Shown piece after piece: positions 1-10,800 of a stretch of DNA of 64,000 nucleotides. Each line of letters starts with the position of its first letter. Positions within the stretch are counted from its first letter, which is position 1. Position numbers and translations under genes: made by a program. The DNA lies in assembly GCA_963576735.1 (NCBI GenBank), contig OY755177.1:17732001-17796000 (forward strand). Reading direction: 5' to 3'. The stretch is from Bedellia somnulentella (lineage: Eukaryota; Arthropoda; Insecta; Lepidoptera; Bedelliidae). The notes under the pieces were generated by a model, which ran no database searches, had not been told where the DNA came from, and was given only the letters and a program-made list of their open reading frames with translations.

Positions 1-172
1 TAACATTACCTTCCACATTGGCTCTATAGATCTCTTTCACCGCTTTACTGTCATCCATCCTCTCTATGTGCCCAAACCATCTCAACATTCCTTTTTCTAT
101 CTTCCTTACAATATCATCTTTTACACCACACCTTTCACGAATCACATAATTCTGTCTCCCCGTATTTGGAAA
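1..172 (-). mobile_element. RTE-like LINE fragment
   Basis: Reverse complement of the ORF region encoding the [11 protein letters not shown] to YRANVEGN segment. Cut by the window edge on the left; the match fades after about 172. Confidence 0.85.
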
Positions 173-525
173 ATAACCATATATATATAAGAGATGCTAA
201 TAGACAATTTATACAAAATCTATTTATTGCCATACTAGCTCTCACACGCCTCATCCTACGAGGACTGACCTAGATTGCGATATAAAATAGTTTGTTGAAA
301 AATAGCGACTATCCGTTCATATACATACACTTTTAACATCAATTACAATTTTAGTACCGAAGCTCACTTTCCACGTGAAAACTAACAGGTCTAGTCAAAC
401 CGATTTACCGGTTGGATAACTTTTATGCATATATTGATGAGTTTTTAGACGTGAGGGCGTGATAAAAAACTGGCATCGAAAATTCAAAATTGAAATTGTA
501 TTTTTATTTTATATTACTATGCTTA
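172..525. other. AT-rich stretch without recognisable genes
   Basis: No exon-like or repeat signal found by eye apart from a run-up to the repeat-F copy at 525. Confidence 0.4.
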
Positions 526-720
526 TTTATAATTTTAAGATTTTGGTAGGTTAAACTGACGCGTGCTTAATAAAGGAATTCCTAAGCTATTAATCACAGT
601 ACTCATATTTAATAAAAAAAACTTATTTCATACTTTTTAGCAAGTACTTGATTGTTTATTTTCGGTTATTTTTTCAAGTATAAAGTCGGTTTTCTTTTTG
701 TTAAAATTTTTTTTGTTCTT
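525..720. repeat. Repeat-F, copy 1
   Basis: About 190 bp, starting near AATTTTAAGATTTTGG and ending in AAGTCGGTTTTCTTTTTG. A second diverged copy lies at 5715-5910. Unclassified interspersed repeat; no terminal repeats noticed. Confidence 0.6.
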
Positions 721-769
721 TAGTCTTCCGACGCCTGCCTTTTCAAACGACAAATCTCTTGCGACAATG

Positions 770-1011
770 CTGTGTAGTGTCGGCTTAGAATAACAGTACC
801 CCATTTCTTCCGGTGGGCGTACGTAAGAGGCGACTAACGGTATTGGGGCTTTTAAGAGATTTTTGGGCGATGCGGTTGGAGACCCATCACCAACGACCTT
901 TATTTTACCATCTTTTCTCCATTCAACTTTCCAAAAATGGCTGAGGAATTTCTAATTCCTTAGCTCTGGCTACCCCTTGTAGGGATTTATAGCCGTGAGT
1001 ATATGTATGTA
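770..1011 (+). repeat. SINE-A copy
   Basis: Starts GCTGTGTAGTGTCGGCTTAG, runs through GGCGATGCGGTTGGAGACCC, and ends AGCCGTGAGTATATGTATGT. This is the window's commonest repeat (~245 bp); see 32171-32418 for its target duplication. Confidence 0.88.
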
Positions 1012-1249
1012 AATCTCTTGCGCTTCTCGTAATATTAAAGATCCTCTATTAGATAATCTGTTATTTTTGTGACTTAAAACTTTTTATTTTTTTCACATTT
1101 TTTATGGTCTATGGGTAGCGGTCTTCTACTAGCGATACGATTCACATTGACGATTTAATTTTATTTTATCATATGATCGAGCTTATGCCTACTCATTTAA
1201 ATATGAAAAAAATAAAATCACATTAAATAAAAGACTAAAGATTCAAAGA

Positions 1250-1668
1250 CTTAAACGTTAACGCCGTATATCAACGAACGGGTTGGCAGAGGTACATTGT
1301 TTTGTGTACAATATTAAGTGACATTATTTTCACCTGGTGTTCAGAGTTCCCACACTCACGTGATTGGGGGCAGGTCTAACGCTGTTTTGTACGAATACCC
1401 TGTCATATAACTAATTACAACTTAGTCATGTGGGTTTCCTCACGATGTTTTCCCTCACCGTTTCCAAACATGGGAACCCACCTGGACACTAGGTGGCGCT
1501 GTCACGTGATGTTTAGAAGTATTGGTACTTCTGCCAAACCCCCCCGAGGATACTCGGCGTGAACGTTTGAGTTTGAATTTGATGACTTAAGAAAAGACAA
1601 ATGGTGTAGGCCCGACCCGGGATTTAAACTCACGCCAGTCTGCATGATACTCACTGAGCTATCTGGTT
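1250..1668 (-). repeat. SINE-C copy (tRNA-headed SINE)
   Basis: On the minus strand it has a tRNA-like head with A- and B-box-like segments, then the body with CACGTGA and GGCAGGCC blocks. It diverges from the consensus and contains extra sequence. See 22681-23045 for a cleaner copy. Confidence 0.75.
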
Positions 1669-1904
1669 ATTTAAAAACAAATTATGTTATTTTTGTTTCA
1701 TCATCATCAGTCAATGACGAAAGATTATGTAGTATAAAGATTTTCACAACGTTCGGGTGTGTGCTGCCCTCATCCATTCACTTCACTCAACTTTCAGCAA
1801 CTGGTAAATCCACAATGTGGGATTCCTATCCATGCTGCGTTGTCCGGTATGTGGCTGCCACTCCAAAACCTTTGAGCTCCAACGGCTCTCAGCTCAGCGT
1901 TCAA

Positions 1905-2030
1905 TGTCAACTCAAACGTTCACGCTGTATATACCCGAAGGGGTCTGCCAAGGTTCTAATACTTCTGAACATCACGAGACATTGTCACCTGGTGTTCAGA
2001 GTACCCACGTTTTGCTTGCACCACGTTCAA
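1905..2030 (-). repeat. SINE-C fragment
   Basis: The segment ACGTTCACGC..CCGAAGGGG..ACATCACGAGACATTG.. to the TACCCACGTTTTGC block. The reading frames over it are chance. Confidence 0.7.
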
Positions 2031-2384
2031 TGTGCTGTCCATTCCTATCAGCTACGATACTACTATTATTTATATAATTTAAAAATGCGTTACAAATACA
2101 AGCGAATCATCGATTCAATTCGCTAAACGCTCTTAAAGACAATTAAGCTGTTTTACTCGGTTATAAATCATACCTTATATGATATTTACATGACAATGAC
2201 TAGGCGGTACACTGTTAATCAATTTGTTAATTATTAAAGGTAGAAAGCTAAACGGTGCACTATATATGAGAACAAAACTTATATGTGTATTTCCTTCAGA
2301 GATATAGCGAACAGACATACGAGTATGTTGAAACAAATCGGTCTTATGCAACTTGAACGAAGTCTAAATAAAAAAAATAAGATA

Positions 2385-2627
2385 ATGAACGGTGAGGGAA
2401 AATATCGTGAGGAAACCCACATGGCTGAGTTTTACTTAGTCATGTGACAGTGCATTCGTACAAAACGGCGATAGGCCTGCCCCCTATCACGTGAGTACAC
2501 TGTCCATGCAAAACGTGGGTACTCTGAACACCAGGTGACAAAGTCACGTGATGTTCAGAAGTATAAGTACCTCTGCCAACCCCTTCGGTGATATTCGGCG
2601 TGAACGTTTATGTTATGTTATGTTATG
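2385..2627 (+). repeat. SINE-C partial copy
   Basis: Body of SINE-C in the plus direction, ending with TGAACGTTTATGTTATG and an (ATGTT)n tail, which marks its 3' end. Confidence 0.82.
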
Positions 2628-2759
2628 AAATACATGAATTTATCTCTCTCTCAAAAATATGTTGACCTGTACAACGTCCTGTGTACCAAGTAAGACGCTG
2701 TTTATATAAATTAGAAATCAAAGGTTTTGGTGCTGTGATGTAATAAAAGGGTGATATAG

Positions 2760-2870
2760 CTTTATTCGTGAAGAGACGCCTTTAGGCGCTTTTTTTATAG
2801 ATATATATAAAAAAAAGCGCCTAAATATATATATTATTACTAAATAGCGCCTAAATAGATATACTGTTAC
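2760..2870. repeat. Small palindrome
   Basis: AGGCGCTTTTTTTATA faces TATAAAAAAAAGCGCCT, then AAATAGCGCCTAAATA repeats. AT-rich hairpin; no further meaning seen. Confidence 0.4.
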
Positions 2871-3058
2871 TATCTATTGATTGAAAATACATACATATAC
2901 TCACAGCCATAAATCCCAAAAAAATATAGCCAGAGCTTTAGAGCTAGAAATTCCTCAGCCACATTTGGAAGTTGATTGGTAACAAGATGGTAGATATAAA
3001 GTATCGTTGGTGATGGGTCTCCAACCGCATTGCCCAAGAACCACTTAAAAACCCTTAA

Positions 3059-3682
3059 GGTGGCCACATACGTAGCGGTATACCTGAACGGTATACCGGA
3101 ACTGAAAGCTTGTGCAAGTATACCGGAGCGTGTGTGCGGCAAAACTTGCACAAGTTTTATGACTTGTACATGTCTGGTAGGCAGATCAAAACTACGATCT
3201 GTATACCTGAACAAACTGGTTTGTGCAAGTATACATGAGCGTGTGTGGCGGAACGCTTCACTCGCACGCACGCCAGTGCTTCGGTTGTTGTGTTGTGTGT
3301 GTTTATTTTCGCGCCAAAATGTCTGTCGATTCACGCCGCAGTAAAAGAGAGAAGTTAGAAGAGTTTATAGATTTATACAGGAAGTTACCATGTCTATGGC
3401 AAATTAAAAGTAAAGATTACCATATTCGCGACAAAAGGAACGCTGCAAACCAACAATAGCCAAAACGTCATAATTTGTGGGTGTCACTTTAGATAGAACC
3501 GGTGGCATATTTCACAAAATAATTATTGACAAACACGACCTCTTCGGTTTGTCACAGGCGCAGAATTGAGACATGTACAGGCATACTTGAATCGTGTGTG
3601 GTCGCTATGGACGTTAGGTATACTTGCACAAGCCCTCAGTTCCGGTATACCGTTCAGGTATACCGCTACGTATGTGGCCACC
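3059..3682 (+). mobile_element. PIF/Harbinger-like remnant with about 75-bp inverted ends
   Basis: The left end GGTGGCCACATACGTAGCGG continues through GGTATACCGGAACTG; the right end (about 3620-3682) is its inverse. Inserted in a SINE-A at a TTA-like site, so a 3-bp target duplication is possible but imperfect. It contains the start of a MADF-domain gene, the kind of second gene that PIF/Harbinger elements carry. Internally deleted. Confidence 0.65.
3319..3459 (+). pseudogene. Start of a MADF-domain protein (transposon ORF2 remnant)
   Basis: 46 codons from ATG at 3319: MSVDSRRSKREKLEEF.. then LYRKLPCLW.. and SKDYHIRDKRNAA, the hallmark first helices of a MADF DNA-binding domain (typical W-x(2)-KSxDYxxRxKRxxA). 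It stops after the first third of the domain. It lies inside the Harbinger-like remnant, not a host gene. Confidence 0.7.
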
Positions 3683-3892
3683 TTTGTCGCCTCTTACGAC
3701 ACCCGTGGGTAGAAAGAGGTAGTGAAATTCTAAGCCGGCAGTACACGGCCAGAAAATATTTTACTTATTCCAACTTTACTGTTGCATATACACCATGATT
3801 GGGTAGGTAGAGGTTCGGAATGGAAAATTCGTTTCCAATCTTTTAAGATAAAAAGGGACAAGAAGGTGTAAAGTGGATATTGGGTATCTGAA

Positions 3893-4027
3893 GGGCAAGC
3901 ACGAGCCATGTTTAAACTAGTTATCGCGTTGGATAAAGCAGCCATCTCTTACCCACTTACTTAGTATCGTATACTGCCATCTCATTCTAACCGTTATCGT
4001 GTCGATAAAATAGCGCTCGTGCTTGCT
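3893..4027. mobile_element. MITE-E copy 1 (about 135 bp)
   Basis: Ends GCAAGCACGAGC and GCTCGTGCTTGC, perfect 12-bp inverted repeats. The interior ACTTACTTAGTATCGTATAC is shared with 50241-50373, and parts with 8335-8433 and 58572-58682. Confidence 0.75.
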
Positions 4028-4304
4028 ATACTGATCGCATTACGAACGATATTTTAACAAAAAACCGTGAAGTTATGTTAATTATTTTTTGCAATCCTTT
4101 ACTGTCATATTAACATATTACATATCATAGATATACAAATACCATACTCCTATTTTTAATTCAATGGCAATCTTAATCTAAATACCTGAAAAGTTTCTTA
4201 TTACTCATTCTTCCTTCACATTTTCTATGGGTACATTATACACGGATTTGAACTATTTTAAGATCTGTATAAAGCAACAAACCACCTTGGTATCTCAGTA
4301 GGAA

Positions 4305-4920
4305 GGCACCACTTGAGTCCACACCAATCCTTAGTGCTTCGCGGTAGGTGGAGGTTGCCGGTTCGATCCCCGCTGAGAGCAACGTTTGTGTGATGATCAT
4401 AAATCATTGTCTTGGATGTTATATAAATTGTATTTGCTGTGTAGTGGCGGCTTAAAATAGCACTACCCCATTTCTTCCGGTGGGTGAACGTAAGAGGCGA
4501 CTAACGGTATTGGGGGCTTTTAAGGGATTTTAGGGCGATGCGGTAGGAGACCCATCACCAACAACCTTTATTTTACCATCTCCTCCCCACACAACTTTCC
4601 AAAAGTGGCTGAGTAATTTCTAATTTCTTGGCTCTGGCTACCCCTTACATACATACATACATATACTCACGGCTGTAAATCCCTAGAAGGGGTAGCCAGA
4701 GCTAAGGAATTAGAAATTCCTCAGCCACTTTTGGAAATGATAGTAGGGAAGAGATAGATAGGGGAGAGAGGAAGACGCCTTCTAGGGATTTATAGCCGTG
4801 AGTATATGTATGTATGTTTTTTATAATATTAAATATATCGTTGAGTTAGTAGCCCATAATAAAAGTTCCACTTAGTTTGGGACTAGCTTAATCAGTGTAT
4901 AATATGTCCGTATATTTATT
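4305..4920 (+). repeat. SINE-B split by SINE-A insertions
   Basis: A tRNA-like end (GGTTGCCGGTTCGATCCCC, GCTGAGAGCAAC) is followed by the SINE-B body up to ATTGTATT (4435). The body resumes at about 4816 (TTTATAATATTAAATATATC) to 4920. The gap holds two SINE-A segments in opposite directions (4436-4650 plus; 4650-4816 rearranged). Confidence 0.78.
4436..4816. repeat. Two SINE-A segments, head-on, inside SINE-B
   Basis: 4436-4650 reads plus (TGCTGTGTAGTGGCGGC..CTGGCTACCCCTTA). At 4653 a minus segment starts (CATACATACATATACTCACG) and then reverts to a plus SINE-A end (CTTCTAGGGATTTATAGCCG) near 4770. Confidence 0.8.
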
Positions 4921-5329
4921 AAAATTATAATATTTAAAGTGAAAACCCTATCCAACATAAGTATTTCATAATAATGATAATGACGTAAACTAAAATGAAT
5001 CAGCATTTTAAGAGGATATTAACCACATTCATATCACATAGTTTCGAACCACTATTAAAAGGTAATTAAAAAGGTTTGACGTTAATTAACATCTAGCTCA
5101 ATGTTATCTGCGTTGGACATATGTAACTCTTTCGTGTTAATTATTTTGATTAAGTCGCACCTCTGGACAACAGTGTAATCGTTGTAAAAGAACGTTTGGA
5201 AAATGAATACTTTTCCTCATAACTTGCATACCCAAGAAACAATAAGAAGTAAGTTTTTGCTTTTTCATATTTATGTATATGACAATTTTAGTGTAATAAT
5301 TACTTGAAATGCTACTCAACTGTCTATGT

Positions 5330-5672
5330 CGTGGCTTAGAATTGTACTAACCCACTTTTTCCTGTCGTCGGTGTCGTGAAATGCGACTAAGGGTATTAAG
5401 GCATTTTTAGCAAAAGTAGGAGTATGGTTAGCGACCCATCAATAATCATACATACATATACTCACGCCTATAAATCCCTAAAAGGGGTAGCCAGAGCTGA
5501 AGAATTGAAAATGCCTCAGCCACTTTTGGAAGTTGAGAGGGGAAAAGATGGTAAAATAAAAGTGTTTGGTGATGGGTCTCCAACCGCATCGCCCAAAAAT
5601 CCCTTAAAAAGCCCCAATGCCCTTAGTCGCCTCTTACGTACACCCACGGGAAGAAATGGGGTAGTGCTATAA
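5330..5672. repeat. Degenerate plus SINE-A piece, then a minus SINE-A
   Basis: 5330-5415 is a diverged SINE-A start. 5448-5672 is a clear minus copy from CATACATATACTCACGCC to GAAATGGGGTAGTGCTAT, truncated at its 5' end. Confidence 0.8.
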
Positions 5673-5714
5673 TTATATTATTATTGTCAATCATCACGCA
5701 GGCTGGCACCGACT

Positions 5715-5910
5715 CAAAAATTAATTTAAGAGAATTTTAATATTTAGGTAGGTTGAACCGACGCGTGTGGAATAAAGAAGTTTCTAAGGTATTAATCACA
5801 GTACTCATATTCAATTAAAAAACTTATTTCATACTTTTTAGTACTAGATTGTTTATTTTCAGTTGTTTTTCCCACTATTAAGTCGGTTTTCTTTTTGTTA
5901 AAAATTATTT
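5715..5910. repeat. Repeat-F, copy 2
   Basis: Same order of segments as 525-720 (GACGCGTG, TATTAATCACAGTACTCATAT, AAGTCGGTTTTC) with small indels. Confidence 0.6.
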
Positions 5911-6114
5911 TATTTTACGAGTTTTAGAGATGGGTAGACCTGGCAAAGATGCCTCTCGTATGAGGCGGTGCGATGGTTACTGTATTATTCTTCGTATTTC
6001 CGGTATTTCTATTACTATACGATATTAATAAATAGGCTCAACCATATGTAACTTTACATTGTTCTTGAAATCCCTCGAAAGGCGATGGTCTACAATTCTA
6101 CATCTCAAGAAAGA

Positions 6115-6305
6115 CTTAAACGTCCACGCCGAATATCCCCGAAGGGGTTAGCAGAGGTAGTAATACTTCTGAATATCACGTGACATTGTCACCTGTTGTT
6201 CAGAGTACCCACGCTTTGCTTGGACCCACGTTCTCACGTTATACAGGAAAGGCCTATCGGCGTTTTTAACAAATACACTGTCACATGATTATGAGTTGCG
6301 ACAGT
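6115..6305 (-). repeat. SINE-C partial copy
   Basis: ACGTCCACGCCGAATATCCC to the TACACTGTCACATGATTA block; the tRNA-like head is missing. Confidence 0.8.
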
Positions 6306-6537
6306 CCCCTTGATTTCCTGGGATGCCATCATCAGATCCTGGTCTCATGGTACTTCCTCGGTAACAATAACATAACAAAAGAAATGTTGAGTGAACCTGT
6401 ACTTCTCTTCATAAAAGCTACCAAGAGGAGCATAAATGTTTATGGAATGGTGAAAGAACTGTTTCCTAACTCCTAGTGATTAAGGACCCACACCTTCCAT
6501 CATCAGCAATATGATTTTCAGAAGCAAATGCCAATAT

Positions 6538-6800
6538 AAGTTCAGAAAATATGTAAAACGCGGTACATTTGCCTATAAAATTTCAGGGTTCCCCTCGATT
6601 TCTCCAGGATCCCATCATCAGACCCTAATATCCTCACCATGGTACCAATCCGGCAGTATCTTCTATCGAATAAAAAAATAATAACCAAAATCGGTTCATA
6701 AATGGCGAAGTAATATACATACATAAAAAAAACATAAAAAAAAAAAAATACGGTCGAATTGAGAACACTCCTTTTTTTGAAGTCGGTTAAAAAGATGACA
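6538..6800. repeat. Interspersed repeat ending in a TTTTTTGAAGTCGGTTAAA block
   Basis: GAACACTCCTTTTTTTGAAG and flanking text are shared with 45880-45977. The segment CCATCATCAGA also appears at 6327 and 6611, suggesting a local repeat. Unclassified; perhaps a LINE 3' end. Confidence 0.5.
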
Positions 6801-7165
6801 AATCGATTATAAAGATATCGTTGAGTTGATATTTGGATCATAGACACTAGGAGAAACCAACGAGAATGATGGCTGTGGTTCAGTGGTTAGGCTGGGTCTG
6901 GAGGTCGGGTCGCTGTTTCGTTGGCTGTAAAGGGCAAACACAGTTATTATGATGTCGATGAATATCGATGTTTCTTTTTTGGCCTTTTATGTTGTTTATT
7001 CGTGTGTTGTATATTAAACATACTATTTTCATTAACTTGATCGTATAATTAGTTACTTTTTTGTTTTTCAATTTATTAAAGAGTCTAAAATACTTTAAGA
7101 AATTGGTGTTTCCAAAGCACTGGCTTTGCTTTCTCCTTTTACCCGTAATTGCAACGGCGCAGCGA

Positions 7166-7384
7166 TGACAGCCGTGGCCGAGTGGATATACGACTAGCTT
7201 CTCGGTCCGGAGGTTGCGGTTTTGATTCCCTCTGAGAGCATCATTTATGTCATAAGCGTAGAGATTGTTTCCTTATCTTGGATGTTGTCTATATGCGTTT
7301 TATATAATATTAAATATATCTTTCCGTTTGTAACCCATAACTAACTTGATCTGTGTATGTATGTGTATTTATGTTTAATTATAC
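7166..7384 (+). repeat. SINE-B copy (tRNA-headed SINE)
   Basis: Head GCCGTGGCCGAGTGGATA (A box) and GGAGGTTGCGGTTTTGATTC (B-box region), then GAGAGCATC, a body with CTTGGATGTTG, TAATATTAAATATATC and AACTTGATCTGTGTATG. About 220 bp. Confidence 0.82.
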
Positions 7385-7387
7385 CAT

Positions 7388-7632
7388 GCTGTGTAGTGTC
7401 GGCTTAGAATAGCACTACCCCATTTCTTCCAATGGGTGTACGTAAGAGGCGACTAACGGTATTGGGGCTTTTAAGGGATTTTTGGGCGATACGGTTGGAG
7501 ACCCATCACCAACAACCTTAATTTCACCATCTTTTCCCCACGCAACTTCCAAAAGTGGCTGAGGAATTTCTAATTCCCTAGCTCTGGCTACCCCTTTAAG
7601 GGATTTTTAGCCGTGAGTATATGTATGTATGT
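7388..7632 (+). repeat. SINE-A copy next to exon 1a
   Basis: Near-consensus copy from GCTGTGTAGTGTCGG to GAGTATATGTATGTATGT. It ends 20 bp before the exon 1a acceptor, so the branch-point region of that acceptor probably lies in SINE sequence. Confidence 0.9.
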
Positions 7633-7654
7633 TTACCATATATTTCTTTCAGCG

Positions 7655-7837
7655 ATGACGATATCTACAAGTCGCCAACAGTTCCTGGCGTACGAGACGC
7701 AAGACCCCGACGGGATCCAGTACGAGAGGAGAGGCGGTGTATTTCTGTCTCATTGCGTTTGCGCCGCTTTGGTCGTCTTAGCTGTCACCATCGCCGTTTT
7801 GGTCGGTGTCGTCGTTTACTTTGTCACGTATTATAAG
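7655..7837 (+). CDS. Aminopeptidase exon 1a: cytoplasmic tail and membrane anchor
   Basis: Residues 1-61. ATG at 7655 follows a possible acceptor (tttcag, exon from 7653). The exon ends at a gtaagt donor (7838) in phase 0. It encodes a short polar tail with an ERRGG stretch, then a run rich in Val, Ala and Leu of about 25 residues ending in VTYYK: a typical type II signal anchor of membrane aminopeptidases. A SINE-A copy ends only 20 bp upstream. An upstream untranslated exon is likely if the acceptor is real, but I could not identify it. Confidence 0.85.
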
Positions 7838-10800
7838 GTAAGTAGTTTAATATATTTTTAACAATTGTTTATGCTTAGACTTCTATGGTTTTATATCTTC
7901 CTTGTCTGAAAGTCGCTCTCTCTATACCAGCGAGCTAGAGTATAAAGACTAATTTTCCTATTCAGTACACCCAAACCCTACAAAGGCGCGCCTACCTCAT
8001 TCTTAAAAAAAAAATGAATTATTCAATATGTTGCGGATAATCAAACCTAAAGTATTATGAAATATGCCGATCTTTAAGCGAGGTTTAGAAAGATATCATC
8101 ATCATTACAGCCGATTTTCGTTGATACATAAAGAATCGATGGCCATTTTAAACCTTTTCGTTTGATTTAACGAGAGGCGGTAGCTTCTCTCGTTCAATAC
8201 AACAAAACAAATAAAAATTTAATAATATCTTATACATGGCCGCTGAAAGCGCCCCCTGGAGGTTGTTTTATGAAATGCATTGACAGTAAAGCACCTTCCT
8301 CAACATAGCATTTACGTCACCTGCATAGCGAGTATGCAGTGAAAACAGCCATCTCATTCGTACTTACTTAGTATCGTATACCGTCATCTCATTTTAACCG
8401 ATATTGTTACGATAAAATAGCGCTCGTGGTAGGCCTCCTGTTAGCAGGGCCGTCTTAAACTAGGCTGAGGCCCTTGGGCACACAAGAATTGGGGGCCCTT
8501 TTGGAAAGTTAAAATGCGAATTATAATAACATTTTTTACTAATAAGTATGAGTATGACCACTTATTACTGGTAATCTCATAGAGGTATTATATCTCTATG
8601 GGTAATTCAATATAGTATGATATAATATGCCATTAAAGAGTTTGTAAAAAAAACAAATTTTACTTTATTTGCGAATATATGTATTTGACATATTAGATGT
8701 TACAACATTTATTTAGACCATGCTATATTCCGGTATTCTGAAAAGGTAGACAAGTGGCCTTTCGAATTAGTAATAATTCGGAGGTAGGAAACGCAAACAC
8801 TTATTAAACGTGTAAAAGAAATAAAGGATAGAGGAATTTTGCACTGGCAGCCAACTGACACGGTAGCTCAGTTGGCAGAGCGTCGGGGCGTTTACCCGAG
8901 GTCGCGGGTTCGATCCCCACCTGTGTCGAAATTTTTCTTTCCTTTATTTATTCTTTAATTATATGTACTCACGCCGTTAATTCCCATAGGGGTAGGCAGA
9001 GACTATTGATCGCCACTTCGTACGATCCTGGCAAACCTCTCTAGCTTCGTCTACATCCATCAATCTTTTCATACATGCTCTTTTATTCTTCATACTTCGG
9101 ACGCCTGCCTTTTTGAGCACACTCTCAATTTGGTCCAAGTGTGTCCTCCGTGGCCGTCCTCTGCTAACATTACCTTCTACATTAGCTCTATAGATACCTT
9201 TTACCAATTTCCTATCATCCATCCTCTCGATGTTCCCAAACCATCTCAATATTCTTTTTTCAATCTTACTTACAATATCATCTTTATCACCGCATCTTTC
9301 ACGAATCACGTCATTCCTAACACGATCACAAAACCTTACATTACAAACTTTTCTGAGGGACCTTATTTCTACTGTATTCACTCTGCTTTCATGCTTCTTC
9401 TGCCACACCCAACATTCGCTGCCATACATAAGCGTAGGGACAAGAACAGCATCATACACAGTCATTCGGGCCTTTTCGGACACCGATTGACTAGACATTA
9501 GACTCTCCAGTGCTCCATTAATCGCATTACCCTTTTTCAACACACTTTCCATCTCTAGTAAACACACATCCCAGATTTGAAACACTCCATTTTACCCACT
9601 TTAATCGGACCTACTTCGGATTTTTTCGTCTTTAGAGCAACCCACGCTTTTTCAAGATTTTCACCTTATATTGGGAAATATTGTTTAGTTACATATACAT
9701 ATACGTACGGCTATAAATCCCTAGAAGGGGTAGCCAGAGCCAAAGAATTAAAAATTCCTCAGCCACTTTTGAAAATTTTAGTGGGGAAAAGATGGTAAAA
9801 TGAAGGTTATTGGTGATGGGTCTCCAACCGCATCGCCCGAAAATTCCTTAAAGGCCCCAATACCGTTAGTCGCCTCTTACGTACACCCACCGGAAGAAAT
9901 GGGGTAGTGCTATTCTAAGCCGACACTACACAACTTAATTTTTTAGGTAAACTATATTTATTTGGTGACGATTACGATGACGAATTCTTTCTGGATTTCT
10001 GTTGACTAAAATCTTCTAATCGATATAATGGCGTAGTATATGCCTTGTAAATACCTTCTGATGAGATTACTAATTGTAATGTGCTCGACAAAAATGTTTT
10101 GAGAATAAATGTGTGAGAGTAATTTTCGGTCCTTCGGGGCCCCCCTGGGATTGGGGCCCTGGGCCAGTGCCCCGTGTGCCCTTATGGTAAAGACGGTACT
10201 GCCTGTTAGAGTATGTAAAAAATAAAGCTGACTCTATATATTTCTTCCTCATTGGGATCTGCATATATACGAGTATGTGCTATAATGATAAATTCTAAAG
10301 TGATAGAGGAAGTCTTCTTCTAAACATCGCACATCCCTAACCTTTCACATGCCAGCTAATTAGGCATAATTATAAATTAGCATTAATTAGAACAATAAGT
10401 ATTAATTGCAATTGTGTTCCTTGAGATGCAAGGTCTTGAACTTGATAATATAGTGATTATAACTACATACAAAAGTTCATCATCTCTAAGTGCGCAACAT
10501 CTACGATTCATATTCGTAATATCCGGTCAAGTTCATTGATATCACAAAAATATTTAACCTCTGATCCTTCTTGTCGTGTGCCAGTTTTATATTGTGTCTT
10601 AACAATATCTTATCTCAAGACAAAACAAACTGTAAACTTTAAGAGTTGTAGCACATTGACGCATAAAAAAACAAAGCGACGGATTCAAATGCGGTTTATG
10701 CGGCTGAAATGATTTTGACTGGCAGGACTAAGACAGATAACATAGACTATTTATTATATGTATGCCTTTGATAAGCTGGCAGGGCCTCTAGGTAATTATG

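Larger units (their letters stand above)
2887..3752 (-). repeat. SINE-A copy split by a Harbinger-like element
   Basis: CATACATATACTCACAGCC at the left, the GGTTGGAGACCC region, a break at ..CCCTTA (3056), and resumption at GTCGCCTCTTACGACACC (about 3684) down to GCAGTACACGGC. Confidence 0.85.
8445..10201. mobile_element. hAT-type DNA transposon remnant with nested insertions
   Basis: Left end CAGGGCCGTCTTAAAC; right end, inverted, CAGTACCGTCTTTACC. An 8-bp duplication CCTGTTAG flanks it at 8437-8444 and 10202-10209. Eight bases plus CAG.. ends fit hAT. No transposase is visible. About half of its length is younger inserts: a tRNA-like SINE-G, an RTE fragment and a SINE-A. Confidence 0.75.

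Noticed and set aside
1644..2126. 160-codon open frame
   Set aside because: It runs through SINE-C sequence, uses a non-ATG start context and shows no protein family features.
8857..8928. Functional tRNA gene (Asn- or Tyr-like anticodon)
   Set aside because: It folds well, but the base before the anticodon is C rather than U, similar copies are scattered with a common tail, and the anticodon varies between copies.
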